A DNA stretch of 64,000 bases from Pseudaeromonas paramecii (GTDB taxonomy: Bacteria; Pseudomonadota; Gammaproteobacteria; Enterobacterales; Aeromonadaceae): positions 18,565 through 82,564 of the forward strand of contig NZ_BAABFC010000028.1 in the NCBI RefSeq assembly GCF_039540575.1, given 5' to 3'. The position numbers and the translations under genes were made by a program. The notes beneath the pieces are model-generated. The model did no database searches. It saw nothing but the letters and a program-made list of their open reading frames with translations, and was not told where the DNA came from. Shown here piece by piece: positions 18,296 to 27,057 of this stretch; the stretch's first letter is position 1, and each line of letters starts with the position of its first letter.

Positions 18296-19290
18296 GGCGG
18301 GGCAACCGACTCTCTCAGCCGCAAGATGCCGTCAAACGGCGCCAGGGGGGCCACCGGCTGGCCGGCGGCCAGCGCCAGGGCCTGATGCACCGCCGCCGCC
18401 GCCATCTGCTCGATGGGCAGGTGCACTGTGCTCAGGGCCGGCAGCAGGTAGGCACCGGCCGGCGCATCGTCGAAGCCAAATAAAGAGACCTGTTCCGGCA
18501 CCTTGAGCCCGGCCTCCTGCAAGGCCCGCAAGGCACCGATGGCCATGTCGTCGTTACAGGCGAACAGGGCGGTGAAACGCACGCCGCGGGACAACAAGCT
18601 GCGGCAGGCCCGGTAGCCGCCATCCACCAGGTTATTGCCCTCGGCCTCCAGCGTTTCGGTCACCGGCAGGCCGGCCTCGGTGAGGGCGGCGCGATAGGCC
18701 GCCAGCCGCTGGCGGGCGGTGAGGGTGTGCAAGGGGCCGCTGATGCAGGCGATCTGCCTGTGGCCCAGGGCGATGAGATGGGTCATGGCCGCCTGAGTGC
18801 TCCTAGCCTGCTGGAACACCACGCAGCGCTCGGGCTGATCCGGCAGGGGACGGTTCATCACCACCAGGGGCACTGGCAGGCGGGCACTCAGGGCGGTGAG
18901 GTCCGCCTCGCTCATGAAACGGCTGTAGAGGATGATGGCATCACAGCGCCGGTCCACCAGCAGTTCCACCGCCGCCGCCTCTTTTTGCGGATCGTCGTGA
19001 CCGTCGGTGACCATCAGCTGCTTGCCGGCCTCTTCCACCGTCTTGGCCAGGGTGCGCAACAGGCGGCCAAAGTAAGGCCCCTCGAAATTGGACACCACCA
19101 GCCCCACGGCGTTGGCGCTCTGGGTGGCCAGGGCCTGAGCCAGGCCATTGGGACGAAACCCCAACTCCGCCACCGCCGCCAGTACCCGCTCCCGGGTGCG
19201 CTGGCTGATGCGCACCTTGCCGCTGAGTACCCGCGATACGGTGGACTTGGCCACCCCGGCCCGTTCTGCCACATCCTGCATGGTGACCAT
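18283..19290 (-). CDS. LacI-family transcriptional regulator (AscG-like)
   Basis: A 335-residue repressor. The helix-turn-helix is MQDVAERAGVAKSTVSRVLSGK, with the hinge near residues 45-58. A periplasmic-binding-protein-like effector domain follows (NAVGLVVSNFEGPYFGRLLRTL, CDAIILYSRF, ALFACNDDMAIGALRALQEAGL, SLFGFDD), strongly like AscG. The chosen start MVTMQDVAERAG (19290) fits family N-termini; 13 extra upstream codons are less likely. It is divergent from the alcohol dehydrogenase/maltosyltransferase operon and probably regulates it. LacI-type operators are visible at 19896-19909 (partial) and at 57595-57608 (perfect, before glgC). Confidence 0.9.
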   Translation of the reverse strand: MVTMQDVAERAGVAKSTVSRVLSGKVRISQRTRERVLAAVAELGFRPNGLAQALATQSANAVGLVVSNFEGPYFGRLLRTLAKTVEEAGKQLMVTDGHDDPQKEAAAVELLVDRRCDAIILYSRFMSEADLTALSARLPVPLVVMNRPLPDQPERCVVFQQARSTQAAMTHLIALGHRQIACISGPLHTLTARQRLAAYRAALTEAGLPVTETLEAEGNNLVDGGYRACRSLLSRGVRFTALFACNDDMAIGALRALQEAGLKVPEQVSLFGFDDAPAGAYLLPALSTVHLPIEQMAAAAVHQALALAAGQPVAPLAPFDGILRLRESVAPPCSR

Positions 19291-19830
19291 GCCCTGCTCC
19301 CTTCGCAACCCAGCGTCAAAGGGGCTCATTATCCATCGGTTGCCACATCAGCAGCAAGGGCGCCAGGCTCGACTGCGGCCACCCGTCGAGAATCACGGTC
19401 ACAGACCCGGTCAACCTAATCAAGCCCATCGAGTCCTTAGCTCAAGTGGGATGATGAGGGCGACTCAGCCTCTCGAGGCCGTAAGGGAAACACCGGCCCC
19501 CGAAACAACCTTGACGGCGCTGGCACCCCGCCAGGGTCTGCACCTCCTCCCGCCAGCTCAAGAGTGCAACCCATGCCCACCATCGGCAGAACCACTCGCA
19601 CCATGCCAAGATTCCTATATGCAAACACACTAAATATGGAACCAAAGGAAGCCAACACATGAAGCCCGTTCGAATTCGGCGGTTTCACTTGGGGCTTCGC
19701 TTTGTTCGCGCACCGAATGGCTCCACATGGAGATCAGCTCCATATAGCGCCAGACTCGCTTGTATCAGTTCATTTCCACTACCTGCGAACCTGTTTTGTC
19801 TTTTGTTTTGGTCTTTTATCGCCTTTTGAT

Positions 19831-19848
19831 CGCAAATTGAAATTTGCG
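19831..19848. promoter_or_regulatory. Palindrome upstream of the ADH operon
   Basis: CGCAAAT/ATTTGCG, perfect 7-base arms around TGAA. Symmetry and position suggest a dimeric regulator site; the regulator is unknown. Confidence 0.45.
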
Positions 19849-19895
19849 CAGATTTATATGTTACACGGAGTTACATTGTCAGCATTAATAAATCG

Positions 19896-19909
19896 AAGAA
19901 ACGCTTTCA
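19896..19909. promoter_or_regulatory. Partial LacI-type operator
   Basis: AAGAAACGCTTTCA matches TGNAANCGNTTNCA at every fixed base except the first two. It lies 120 bases before the ADH start and opposite the LacI-family gene. Confidence 0.45.
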
Positions 19910-20029
19910 GTTTTACTTATGACGATACAAACAACCAAATGAAATGCTTTTCTGGCGCGAATTATAAATTATTTTACATTCCACATTCACCTATAGAGAA
20001 TATCCATCTCATTTTGGGTGGGGATAAAA

Positions 20030-21025
20030 ATGCTGACATTGAAGCTGGGTGAAACTCGACGCCTTTTCTTATCTGAACATGAAGAACGCACCACGTTTTG
20101 TAATAAAGACGTGGAAGTATCCATTACCATGACAGGGATATGCGGAACTGACTTGGCGGTATTGTCCGGGCGAGAAGAAGGCGCAAGTGGAATTATTCGC
20201 GGCCATGAAGCCGTCGGTATAGTTACGGCCATTGGTACAGATGTCACACAAGTTAAAATCGGGGATCGTGTCGTCATAGATCCGAATCAGTACTGTGGTG
20301 AATGTATTGCCTGCCGCCGAGGCGATACCAATTTGTGTGAGGGGCATGAGGGTGGTTTAGCCATTGCCGGAGTCAATATTCACGGCACCTTTGCCGAACG
20401 CTTCGTCTGCAATCAGCGCTTCGTTCACCGCCTGCCAGAAAACATGAGCTGGGAAGCGGCCGTACTGATTGAACCCGTTGCCTGCGTGCTGCACACCCTG
20501 GAGAAGGGCGGCTTACGAGCCCAAGAGCGCCTGCTACTGATCGGCTGTGGCCCCATGAGTCTGGTGGCACAACTTGTTTGTAAAAAGATGGGAATTCAAA
20601 CAGTTGCATTAGAGAAAAACCCTCATCGACTGGCATTTACCCGTGAGCTTGGTCTGAACGTGATGACACCGGAAGACTTGCCTGGAGAAGATAAATTTGA
20701 TGCGGTGCTGGACTCTTCCGGCAATCAGCTAGCGCTGGCCACCCGTCATCTGGTGCGGGGCGGTCGCATCCTTTTATTCGGTTTCGATCAGCACTATCGT
20801 TTCGAGTTGCCGGTCAAGCACTTCCTGGTCAATGCCCTCTCCGTGATCGGCGCAGGGGAATATAACCAACATTTTCCTGCCGCCATTGCCATGGCTGCAT
20901 CGCTGCCGGAGCTGGCACGCCTGGTGACCCACAAATATGCACTGTCTGAATATGAAGAAGCTATTGATGGGCGTTTCGATCCTCAGGACAAAGCGATTAA
21001 AACAGTATTTGAGATGACTGTTTAA
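20030..21025 (+). CDS. Zinc-dependent alcohol dehydrogenase (MDR family)
   Basis: A 331-residue medium-chain dehydrogenase. GICGTDLAVLSG carries the catalytic zinc Cys; GHEAVGIVTAIG follows. DPNQYCGECIACRRGDTNLC holds the four Cys of the structural zinc site, and LLLIGCGPMS is the nucleotide-binding turn. Likely an NAD(P)-dependent sugar or polyol dehydrogenase; substrate unknown. ATG 20030 follows GTGGGGAT; a GTG at 20018 is an alternative. The N-terminal part is AT-rich, blending into the upstream patch. First gene of the operon ending with the MATE exporter. Confidence 0.85.
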   Translation: MLTLKLGETRRLFLSEHEERTTFCNKDVEVSITMTGICGTDLAVLSGREEGASGIIRGHEAVGIVTAIGTDVTQVKIGDRVVIDPNQYCGECIACRRGDTNLCEGHEGGLAIAGVNIHGTFAERFVCNQRFVHRLPENMSWEAAVLIEPVACVLHTLEKGGLRAQERLLLIGCGPMSLVAQLVCKKMGIQTVALEKNPHRLAFTRELGLNVMTPEDLPGEDKFDAVLDSSGNQLALATRHLVRGGRILLFGFDQHYRFELPVKHFLVNALSVIGAGEYNQHFPAAIAMAASLPELARLVTHKYALSEYEEAIDGRFDPQDKAIKTVFEMTV

Positions 21026-21077
21026 TTCTATTCTCGTTAACGACTCATAACATGTGACAGTTTAAAGAAGGTGACAT

Positions 21078-22997
21078 ATGGAAATAATTTCCAAGGTGCA
21101 CGAATATTGCCTGCGCGCGGCAAATGAACATCAAGACATTAAATTCTGGATCCCGTCAATTTGGAATCAGTCCTCCTGTGCACCTGTCTTGTCCAGCAAA
21201 GAAACTGAACTCGCAGTAAACCCTTATGAACACACTGCCAGGTTGCTTGATCAGCTGTTGGCCACAGATGCGCCATCATTGGAACAGCCCCTTAATCTGG
21301 ATAATAGTGTTATTTATACCACCCTGGTGCGGTACAGCGCGGCATGGAACTATGACGGTAGCGGTAATTGGCAATCAGGCACCTTTTTGCGCATGTTATG
21401 GCTCTTGCCCATGCTGCAAAAAATGGGCGTCAACATTCTTTACCTGCTGCCGGTCACCCGTAACAGTGACTTGAACCGCAAGGGCGATCTCGGCTCCCCC
21501 TATGCCATCGCCGACTATTTCTCTCTGGATCCGGCCTTGCACGATCCCTTGCTGGATGGGCTCACGGATCTCTGTCTGGATGATGAACTGGCGCTGCTGA
21601 TCGCCGGGTGCCATCGCCTGGGGATCCGAGTGGTGCATGACTTCATTCCCCGGGTCACGGCGATGAACAATGAGCTGGTGAAGCAGCATCCCGACTGGAT
21701 TTATTGGATTCGACGCGAGGCACTGCCCGGTTTTGCCCCCCCCGAGGTTCCTGGACTGGATCCCTTCACCGAATGTACCCCGGAGCGGCTGGAGCGCCTG
21801 TATCAGGCGCCAGCCACCGCCAGCCATCTGGCTAAATTCAGCCTGGCCCCCAACCGGCTGGATCCTGAACTGTGGCAGCGACTGCAAGCCCAAGCGGAGG
21901 CGGACGGCAGTGAGCTCATCACCCTGGTGGAAGAGCAGATGGGTATAGTCCCGGCCCCGGCTCACTCCGACTGGATCAACGATGTGCAACCGGTCTGGAC
22001 TGACATCGCCTTCCTGAGACTGTATCTGGATGTTCACCCGGCGGCGCGCCCCTATCTGCCGGATCATCAGCCGCCCTACGTGCTGTTCGATACCATTAAG
22101 TGCAATCGCTTCCCGGGCGACGAGCCCAATGAGCCCCTGTGGCAGTGGTTGGAAGACGCCGTAGCCTATCAGATGAAGCGTTATGGTTTTGACGGCTTCC
22201 GTATCGACATCGGCCATACCCTGCCCCCCTCGCTGCTGCAACGTCTGATCGACCGCATGCACGATGGCAGCGCCCATCCGCTGATCATCAGCGAGGATCT
22301 GTTCAATCGTAATCACGAGCAGGCCCGGGCCACGGGCTACAACATCATGCTGGGCAGCGGCTGGAATGTGATGGCGGACGCCACCCATGAACGGCTGTTT
22401 ACCTATCTGCGGGAACTGGCCGATCTGAAGATCCATGTGTTCGCCTGTACCGAAACCCCGGACACCCCGCGGATCACCTCCCGTCCCGGTGGCAAGGCCT
22501 TGGCCCAGGCGCTGACCCTGTTCAATGGCGTGTTGCCCAACGGCATTCCCTTCATCAACACAGGGCTGGAGGTCAACGAGCTGCAACCGCTCAACTGCGG
22601 CCTGGCAGACAACACAGACGGCGCCGACATCCCCCGGGCCTTTTTCAATCGGATGCAGATCGCCTGGCAAGGCAATCACGACATGTATGCGCTGCTTTGC
22701 CGCATCGCCCAGCTGCGGGAGCGCTTTGCCTCTTTGCTCTCTCCGCGGCACTTCGTCCTGCTGGCCGCCCCGGCGCCTGTCTTGCTGTTTGGCTACCGCC
22801 GGGAGAGCGAGCACCTGATGCTGGCCGTCAACCTGGATCCCCAGCAAGCCCACACCGTGGATTGGGCGCATCTGTGCCCGGAGCTCAGCGGTCGCACCGA
22901 GCGACTGCTGGATTCGCGCCAGGCCGAGTCACCCGTCATCACAGGTTGTCCAGCTCAGCTCGCGCCCTTGCAGGCGGTGCTGCTCTGGCACCCCTAA
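21078..22997 (+). CDS. GH13 maltosyltransferase-like enzyme
   Basis: A 639-residue GH13-family protein, the same length (from memory) as the Thermotoga maritima maltosyltransferase and sharing its diagnostic stretches: LPVTRNSDLNRKGD, HPDWIYWI, INDVQPVWTDIAFLRLYLD, QPPYVLFDTIK and TETPDTPRI. Catalytic residues by GH13 logic are Asp377 (DGFRIDIG), Glu406 (ISEDLF) and Asp462 (TETPDTPR). That enzyme moves maltosyl units between alpha-1,4-glucans, maltodextrins and maltose or phosphate. There is no signal peptide, so it is cytosolic. Ribosome site GAAGG precedes the ATG. Second gene of the ADH-MATE operon. Confidence 0.88.
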   Translation: MEIISKVHEYCLRAANEHQDIKFWIPSIWNQSSCAPVLSSKETELAVNPYEHTARLLDQLLATDAPSLEQPLNLDNSVIYTTLVRYSAAWNYDGSGNWQSGTFLRMLWLLPMLQKMGVNILYLLPVTRNSDLNRKGDLGSPYAIADYFSLDPALHDPLLDGLTDLCLDDELALLIAGCHRLGIRVVHDFIPRVTAMNNELVKQHPDWIYWIRREALPGFAPPEVPGLDPFTECTPERLERLYQAPATASHLAKFSLAPNRLDPELWQRLQAQAEADGSELITLVEEQMGIVPAPAHSDWINDVQPVWTDIAFLRLYLDVHPAARPYLPDHQPPYVLFDTIKCNRFPGDEPNEPLWQWLEDAVAYQMKRYGFDGFRIDIGHTLPPSLLQRLIDRMHDGSAHPLIISEDLFNRNHEQARATGYNIMLGSGWNVMADATHERLFTYLRELADLKIHVFACTETPDTPRITSRPGGKALAQALTLFNGVLPNGIPFINTGLEVNELQPLNCGLADNTDGADIPRAFFNRMQIAWQGNHDMYALLCRIAQLRERFASLLSPRHFVLLAAPAPVLLFGYRRESEHLMLAVNLDPQQAHTVDWAHLCPELSGRTERLLDSRQAESPVITGCPAQLAPLQAVLLWHP

Positions 22998-23028
22998 CTC
23001 CCCCATCGCCGATATAGGAGTTCAATAT

Positions 23029-24174
23029 ATGGCACAGGAACGTCTGCTGTTATGGCACGAATTTGACGGCAAAGGTGACACCTCCATCCAGGTGCTGGAG
23101 GAGCGCTGCGCGGCCTTCTCCGCCCTGGGATTGGGCGAGGTGGTCCCCGAGGTGATGAACATCCGCCATCTGCATGAGCGCCTGGCCCAGATCCAGGCGG
23201 GCGGCCCGGCACCGGATATCGCCTTCGTGCCGGCCGACATGCTCTATTTGCAGGAGCATGCCCTCTTCTCGCCGGTTTCCCCCAGCGACTTTGACACCCC
23301 CATCTCCGAGGGGCACTGGCAAACCATGCAACTGCGCCAGCAGCAATATGGCGTCCCCCTGCTGGGCGGCAACCATCTGGTGCTCTTCTTCAACCGCCAG
23401 CTGTTGCCCGAGCCACCCGCCAGCTGGGAGGCCCTGGAGGCGCTGGCGCCCGAGCTGCAGGCCAAGGGGATCACCCCCATGGCATCGGATTGTTGTGATG
23501 CCTACTGGTTCATCCCCTTCCTCACCGGCCATGACGGCTGGGTGCTGAACGAGGGCACGCCGGACTTAAACAACGACGCCAATCGCAGCGCCATGGCCTT
23601 CATGGAGCGCCAGGTTCGCCAGGGTCTGCTGGCCAACCAGCAAGGCTCCACCGCCCTGTTGGACAACTTCATCGCCGGCCACACCGCCGCCATCGTCTGC
23701 GGCGAGTGGATCTTCAACTACCTGAGCCAGCAGATGGGGGAACGACTGGGTGTCGCCGCCCTGCCGACCGTGGAGGGCCGTGCCATGACCTCCATGACCT
23801 CTACCATAGGTCTCGTCTACCCCAACCAGGGGTTAAGCGGCCCGAAACGCGAGCTGATCCTCGCCTTCACCCGTTTCATGTTGAGCGAGGCGTCCCAACG
23901 GCAGTGGGCGACCCAGGTACAAAGGTGGCCGGTACACGAAGGGGTGATCGAAGAGCAGATCCGGCTGGGCGATGGCAACCGTCAGGCCATCCTGGCCCTG
24001 CGCCAGGCCTGTCGGCCCATGCCACGGGAGCGGATCATGTTTGATGTCTGGTTTGCCATGGCCCTGGGGCTGCGCCGGTTACTCAACCAAGAGTGCGATG
24101 TCAAAGAGGCGGCCGCCTTCATGCAGGTGTGCGCCCAACAGCAAGTCGGCAGTCAGATGGCTGAGCTGCTTTGA
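23029..24174 (+). CDS. MalE-like solute-binding protein lacking a signal peptide
   Basis: A 381-residue family-1 solute-binding protein (DIAFVPADMLYLQEHALFSPVS, GGNHLVLFFNRQLL, AIVCGEWIFNYLSQQMG). The N-terminus MAQERLLLWHEFDGKG goes straight into the first beta strand with no hydrophobic signal. TAGGAG at 23015-23020 fixes the ATG at 23029, and the frame upstream gives no export signal. It is therefore predicted to be cytosolic, unusual for this fold; it may be an intracellular maltodextrin-binding or sensing protein, or exported another way. No ABC permease genes are nearby. It lies 31 bases after the maltosyltransferase. Confidence 0.8.
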   Translation: MAQERLLLWHEFDGKGDTSIQVLEERCAAFSALGLGEVVPEVMNIRHLHERLAQIQAGGPAPDIAFVPADMLYLQEHALFSPVSPSDFDTPISEGHWQTMQLRQQQYGVPLLGGNHLVLFFNRQLLPEPPASWEALEALAPELQAKGITPMASDCCDAYWFIPFLTGHDGWVLNEGTPDLNNDANRSAMAFMERQVRQGLLANQQGSTALLDNFIAGHTAAIVCGEWIFNYLSQQMGERLGVAALPTVEGRAMTSMTSTIGLVYPNQGLSGPKRELILAFTRFMLSEASQRQWATQVQRWPVHEGVIEEQIRLGDGNRQAILALRQACRPMPRERIMFDVWFAMALGLRRLLNQECDVKEAAAFMQVCAQQQVGSQMAELL

Positions 24175-24196
24175 CACAGATAAGTGGAGGAACAAG

Positions 24197-24862
24197 ATGA
24201 AAGTCACCGTATTTAGTCAGATTTCTATCGATGGCAAATTGACCCTGGGTAGCGGCAATTCCAGCAAGGATCTGTTCAAGCTGTTCACCGATGACGACAT
24301 GCGCTTCATCCACAAATTTCGGGGCGAAGTGGACGCCATCATGGTGGGGCGCAACACCATAGTCACCGACAACCCGCAACTGACCAACCGTTACGAAGAA
24401 GGGCGCAATCCGGTGCGGGTCATCCCCACCAACAGCCTGGACTTCCCGGAGTCGGCCAAGGTGCTCAGCACCCCGGAGCAGACCATCATAGTCACCTCGG
24501 AGCAGGCCAGTAATAACCCCATGCTCGACACCATTCGCGGTCTGGGCAAAGAGGTGCTGATCTCCGGTGCCAAGCGGGTGGACTTCCACCAGCTGTTTGC
24601 CAAGTTGGCGGCCCGTGGCATGCGTCATGTGATGGTGGAAGGTGGCGGTTATCTCAACTGGCAGATGTTCGATGCGGATCTGGTGGATGAAATCATCCTG
24701 ATGCAGCTGCCCATCATCATCGGCGGCTCCGACAACGTCAGCCTGGCCGACGGCGTCGGCTATCGCGATCTGCAGACAACCAAACGCTTCAAGCTCGAAG
24801 AGATGAAGCCCTACCCCAACTACAGCCTGATGCGCTTCAGCCGGGACAGGTCGGTGAACTAA
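24197..24862 (+). CDS. RibD C-terminal-type (DHFR-fold) reductase
   Basis: A 221-residue protein of the RibD_C/dihydrofolate-reductase-like fold: SQISIDGKLTLG, VDAIMVGRNTIVTDNPQLTNR, GMRHVMVEGGGYLNWQMFDADLVDEIILMQLPIIIGG. Family members reduce the ribosyl group of 5-amino-6-ribosylaminouracil phosphate with NADPH, but stand-alone members also occur in natural-product and pentose pathways. The deaminase half of RibD is absent and no other riboflavin gene is near, so a specialised NADPH reduction of a sugar derivative is more likely. GGAGG precedes the ATG. Confidence 0.8.
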   Translation: MKVTVFSQISIDGKLTLGSGNSSKDLFKLFTDDDMRFIHKFRGEVDAIMVGRNTIVTDNPQLTNRYEEGRNPVRVIPTNSLDFPESAKVLSTPEQTIIVTSEQASNNPMLDTIRGLGKEVLISGAKRVDFHQLFAKLAARGMRHVMVEGGGYLNWQMFDADLVDEIILMQLPIIIGGSDNVSLADGVGYRDLQTTKRFKLEEMKPYPNYSLMRFSRDRSVN

Positions 24863-25540
24863 ATGACCCGACTCTCTTGCCAGACGGTGCAGGCCGTCAT
24901 CTTCGACATGGATGGCGTCCTGGTGGACAGCGAGCCCCTCTACATGCGCGTGGAGCGGCAATCCTTTGCCCGCCATGGCGTCTTCCTGGCGCCGGCGGAT
25001 CAAGACAGGTTTGTCGGCACCAGTCAGCGTCAGATGTGGCAGACCATCCGACAGGAATACGGGCTTGAAGCTGAGCTGGACACCCTGATCGCCGAACACC
25101 AGCAGGCGGTGCTGGCCGCCTTGCGGCAGCAGCCACTGCCGGCCATGCCTGGCGTCGCTGACTTGCTGGCGGCGCTGGCCGCCGCCGGCAAGCCCTGCGC
25201 CCTGGCCTCCTCCTCGCCACGCGCCCTGGTGGAAACCATGCTGGAGACCATAGGTCTGAGCACCTGTTTCAGCCAGACGGTGTGCGGCGATGAGGTGCGG
25301 CTGAGCAAACCGGAGCCAGACATCTTCTTGCAGGCGGCGGATCGCCTGGGGGTGGCACCGGCCCACTGCCTGGTGATTGAAGATTCAGCCCATGGCGTGA
25401 CGGCGGCCAAGGCCGCCGGCATGCCATGCATCGGACTGCAAAACCCCAACTCCGGCAACCAGTCACTGGCTGCCGCCGATTGGTGTTGCCACAGTCATGA
25501 AGAGATATATCAACAACTTTTACGAGGGTGTCATGTTTAA
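24863..25540 (+). CDS. HAD-family phosphatase/beta-phosphoglucomutase-like
   Basis: A 225-residue HAD hydrolase of the beta-PGM/YniC class: VIFDMDGVLVDSEPLY (nucleophile Asp, acid/base Asp), CALASSSPRALVETML (motif II Ser), and KPEPDIFLQAADRLGVAPAHCLVIEDSAHGVTAAKAAGM (motifs III/IV). It either isomerises beta-glucose-1-phosphate or removes phosphate from a sugar phosphate; placement with a maltosyltransferase makes glucose phosphate chemistry plausible. It starts directly after the RibD-like gene and overlaps the MATE gene by 8 bases. Confidence 0.85.
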   Translation: MTRLSCQTVQAVIFDMDGVLVDSEPLYMRVERQSFARHGVFLAPADQDRFVGTSQRQMWQTIRQEYGLEAELDTLIAEHQQAVLAALRQQPLPAMPGVADLLAALAAAGKPCALASSSPRALVETMLETIGLSTCFSQTVCGDEVRLSKPEPDIFLQAADRLGVAPAHCLVIEDSAHGVTAAKAAGMPCIGLQNPNSGNQSLAAADWCCHSHEEIYQQLLRGCHV

Positions 25541-26909
25541 GGACAAACAGTTTATCGCGGACATCATGCGCATCGCGCTGCCGATCACCATACAGAGCGT
25601 GATCATGTCCCTGCTGAGCATGGCGGACCAGTTGATGGTGGGCCAACTGGGGGAGGTGGCCATCGCCGCCGTCGGCATCAGCGCCAAGCTGACCTCCATC
25701 GTCTCCGTGGTGCTGGGTGGTCTGGCGGCCGGCATCTCCATCTTCTGTGCCCAGTACTGGGGCAAGCGGGATGAGACCAGCATACGCCACCTGCTGGGCT
25801 TTGGCCTGCTGATTGGCCTGCTGTTCGCCGGCGCCCTGGCCCTGCTGGTGGGTTGCCTGCCACGCTGGGCCATGTCCCCCTTCACCACGGATGAAACGCT
25901 GCTCAACGAGGGGGCCATCTATGTGCAACTGCTGGCCTGGAGCTACCTGCCCTGCATGTTGACCATGATGTATTCCGCCGTCCTGCGCAGCACGGGCCAG
26001 GTCAAGCTGCCCATGTACGCCAGCACCAGTGCCGTGGTGATCAACGTGGTGCTCAACTACCTGCTGATCTTCGGCCACTTAGGTTTCCCCAAGCTGGGCT
26101 TGATGGGGGCGGCGATCGCCACCTGTCTGGCTCGCAGCATCGAGTTCCTCATCATACTGGTTGCCGCCTACTGGCAACGGCATGTGGTGGCCTTCCGCCA
26201 CCTGGGTGAGCTGTTTGGCATGGAGGCCGGGCTGTTCCGCCGCTTCTTTGCCACCTGCCTGCCCATCGTCATGACCGAACTGCTGTGGGTGTTGGGGGAA
26301 AGCGGTTATGCCGTGGTCTATGGCCGCATGGGCACCGACGAGATCGCCGCCATGACCATGACCTACCCCTTGCAGGGGCTGGCCATCGGTCTGCTCTGTG
26401 GCCTGGCCGGCGCGGCCTCCGTGCTGGTGGGCAATCGGCTGGGGGCCGGCAACTTCGATGGCGCCATCGATTATGCCAACAAGCTGATCCGCATCGGCGT
26501 GCTGTTTGCCTTGGCGGTCGGCGGCCTGGTGGCCCTGGCCTCGCCCTTCTACGTCGCCTTGTATGGCACCTCGGCCGAGGTACAGCAGATGGGGCAGTTC
26601 TGCGTCCTGGTGTTCTGCGGTTTCCTCTGGGTCAAGGTGGCCAACATGATAGTCGCCGGTGGCGTGCTCAACAGCGGCGGCGACAGCAAGTTCGTCTTCG
26701 CCATGGAGTCCATGGCCACCTGGCTGGTTGGGGTGCCGTCCGGCTTCCTGATGGCCTTCTACTTCGAACTGCCGGTCTACTGGGTCTACCTGGTGCTCTC
26801 CTTCGAAGAACTGGTGCGCCTGATGGTGGGCTATGCCCGGGTGCGCTCCAAGAAGTGGGTACGCAGCCTGGTGGATGACGAACCGCAAGCGGCCCTGGCC
26901 GAAGCCTAA
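25533..26909 (+). CDS. MATE-family efflux transporter
   Basis: A 458-residue, 12-helix MATE protein (ALPITIQSVIMSLLSMADQLMVGQLGEVAIAAVGISAKL; internal repeat around TCLPIVMTELLWVLGESGYAVVYGRMGTDEIAAM). It exports organic compounds by Na+ or H+ antiport across the inner membrane. MFKDKQ at 25533 (after GAGGGTG) is preferred over the in-frame ATG at 25497. Last gene of the operon, closed by a strong terminator. Co-transcription with ADH, maltosyltransferase and reductase genes suggests it exports their product; this is inference. Confidence 0.9.
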   Translation: MFKDKQFIADIMRIALPITIQSVIMSLLSMADQLMVGQLGEVAIAAVGISAKLTSIVSVVLGGLAAGISIFCAQYWGKRDETSIRHLLGFGLLIGLLFAGALALLVGCLPRWAMSPFTTDETLLNEGAIYVQLLAWSYLPCMLTMMYSAVLRSTGQVKLPMYASTSAVVINVVLNYLLIFGHLGFPKLGLMGAAIATCLARSIEFLIILVAAYWQRHVVAFRHLGELFGMEAGLFRRFFATCLPIVMTELLWVLGESGYAVVYGRMGTDEIAAMTMTYPLQGLAIGLLCGLAGAASVLVGNRLGAGNFDGAIDYANKLIRIGVLFALAVGGLVALASPFYVALYGTSAEVQQMGQFCVLVFCGFLWVKVANMIVAGGVLNSGGDSKFVFAMESMATWLVGVPSGFLMAFYFELPVYWVYLVLSFEELVRLMVGYARVRSKKWVRSLVDDEPQAALAEA

Positions 26910-26921
26910 CCGAGCCGGTAT

Positions 26922-26949
26922 CCCCCACCGGGCTCCCGGTGGGGGTTTT
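26922..26949 (+). terminator. Intrinsic terminator after the MATE gene
   Basis: CCCCCACCGGG/CCGGTGGGGG with a CTC loop followed by TTTT. It separates the ADH-MATE operon from the glycosyltransferase-amylase operon. Confidence 0.88.
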
Positions 26950-27057
26950 GTGCCGCTCACGGGGCGGCTGGGGACGCGACCCTGCGACCCAGCCCCTGAA
27001 CACCCGCAAGGGTGAAAGCGTGCCCGGCGGACACCCGGGCCAATTAAAGGAATAACC

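Larger units (their letters stand above)
19291..20029. other. Long divergent intergenic region (lacI-type gene / ADH operon)
   Basis: No gene supported; an open frame at 19702-20052 has no protein-like pattern. The right half (~19740-20030) is clearly AT-rich and holds a perfect palindrome CGCAAAT-TGAA-ATTTGCG (19831-19848) and a partial LacI-type operator (19896-19909). This is the control region of the plus-strand sugar operon and perhaps of the regulator itself. Confidence 0.6.

Noticed and set aside
19702..20052. 116-codon plus-strand ORF upstream of the ADH gene
   Set aside because: No ribosome site or family pattern; it covers the palindrome and operator-like sites and overlaps the ADH start.
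24197..24862. Riboflavin pathway reductase (ribD)
   Set aside because: Only the reductase half is present and no riboflavin genes are near; the operon context points to another substrate.
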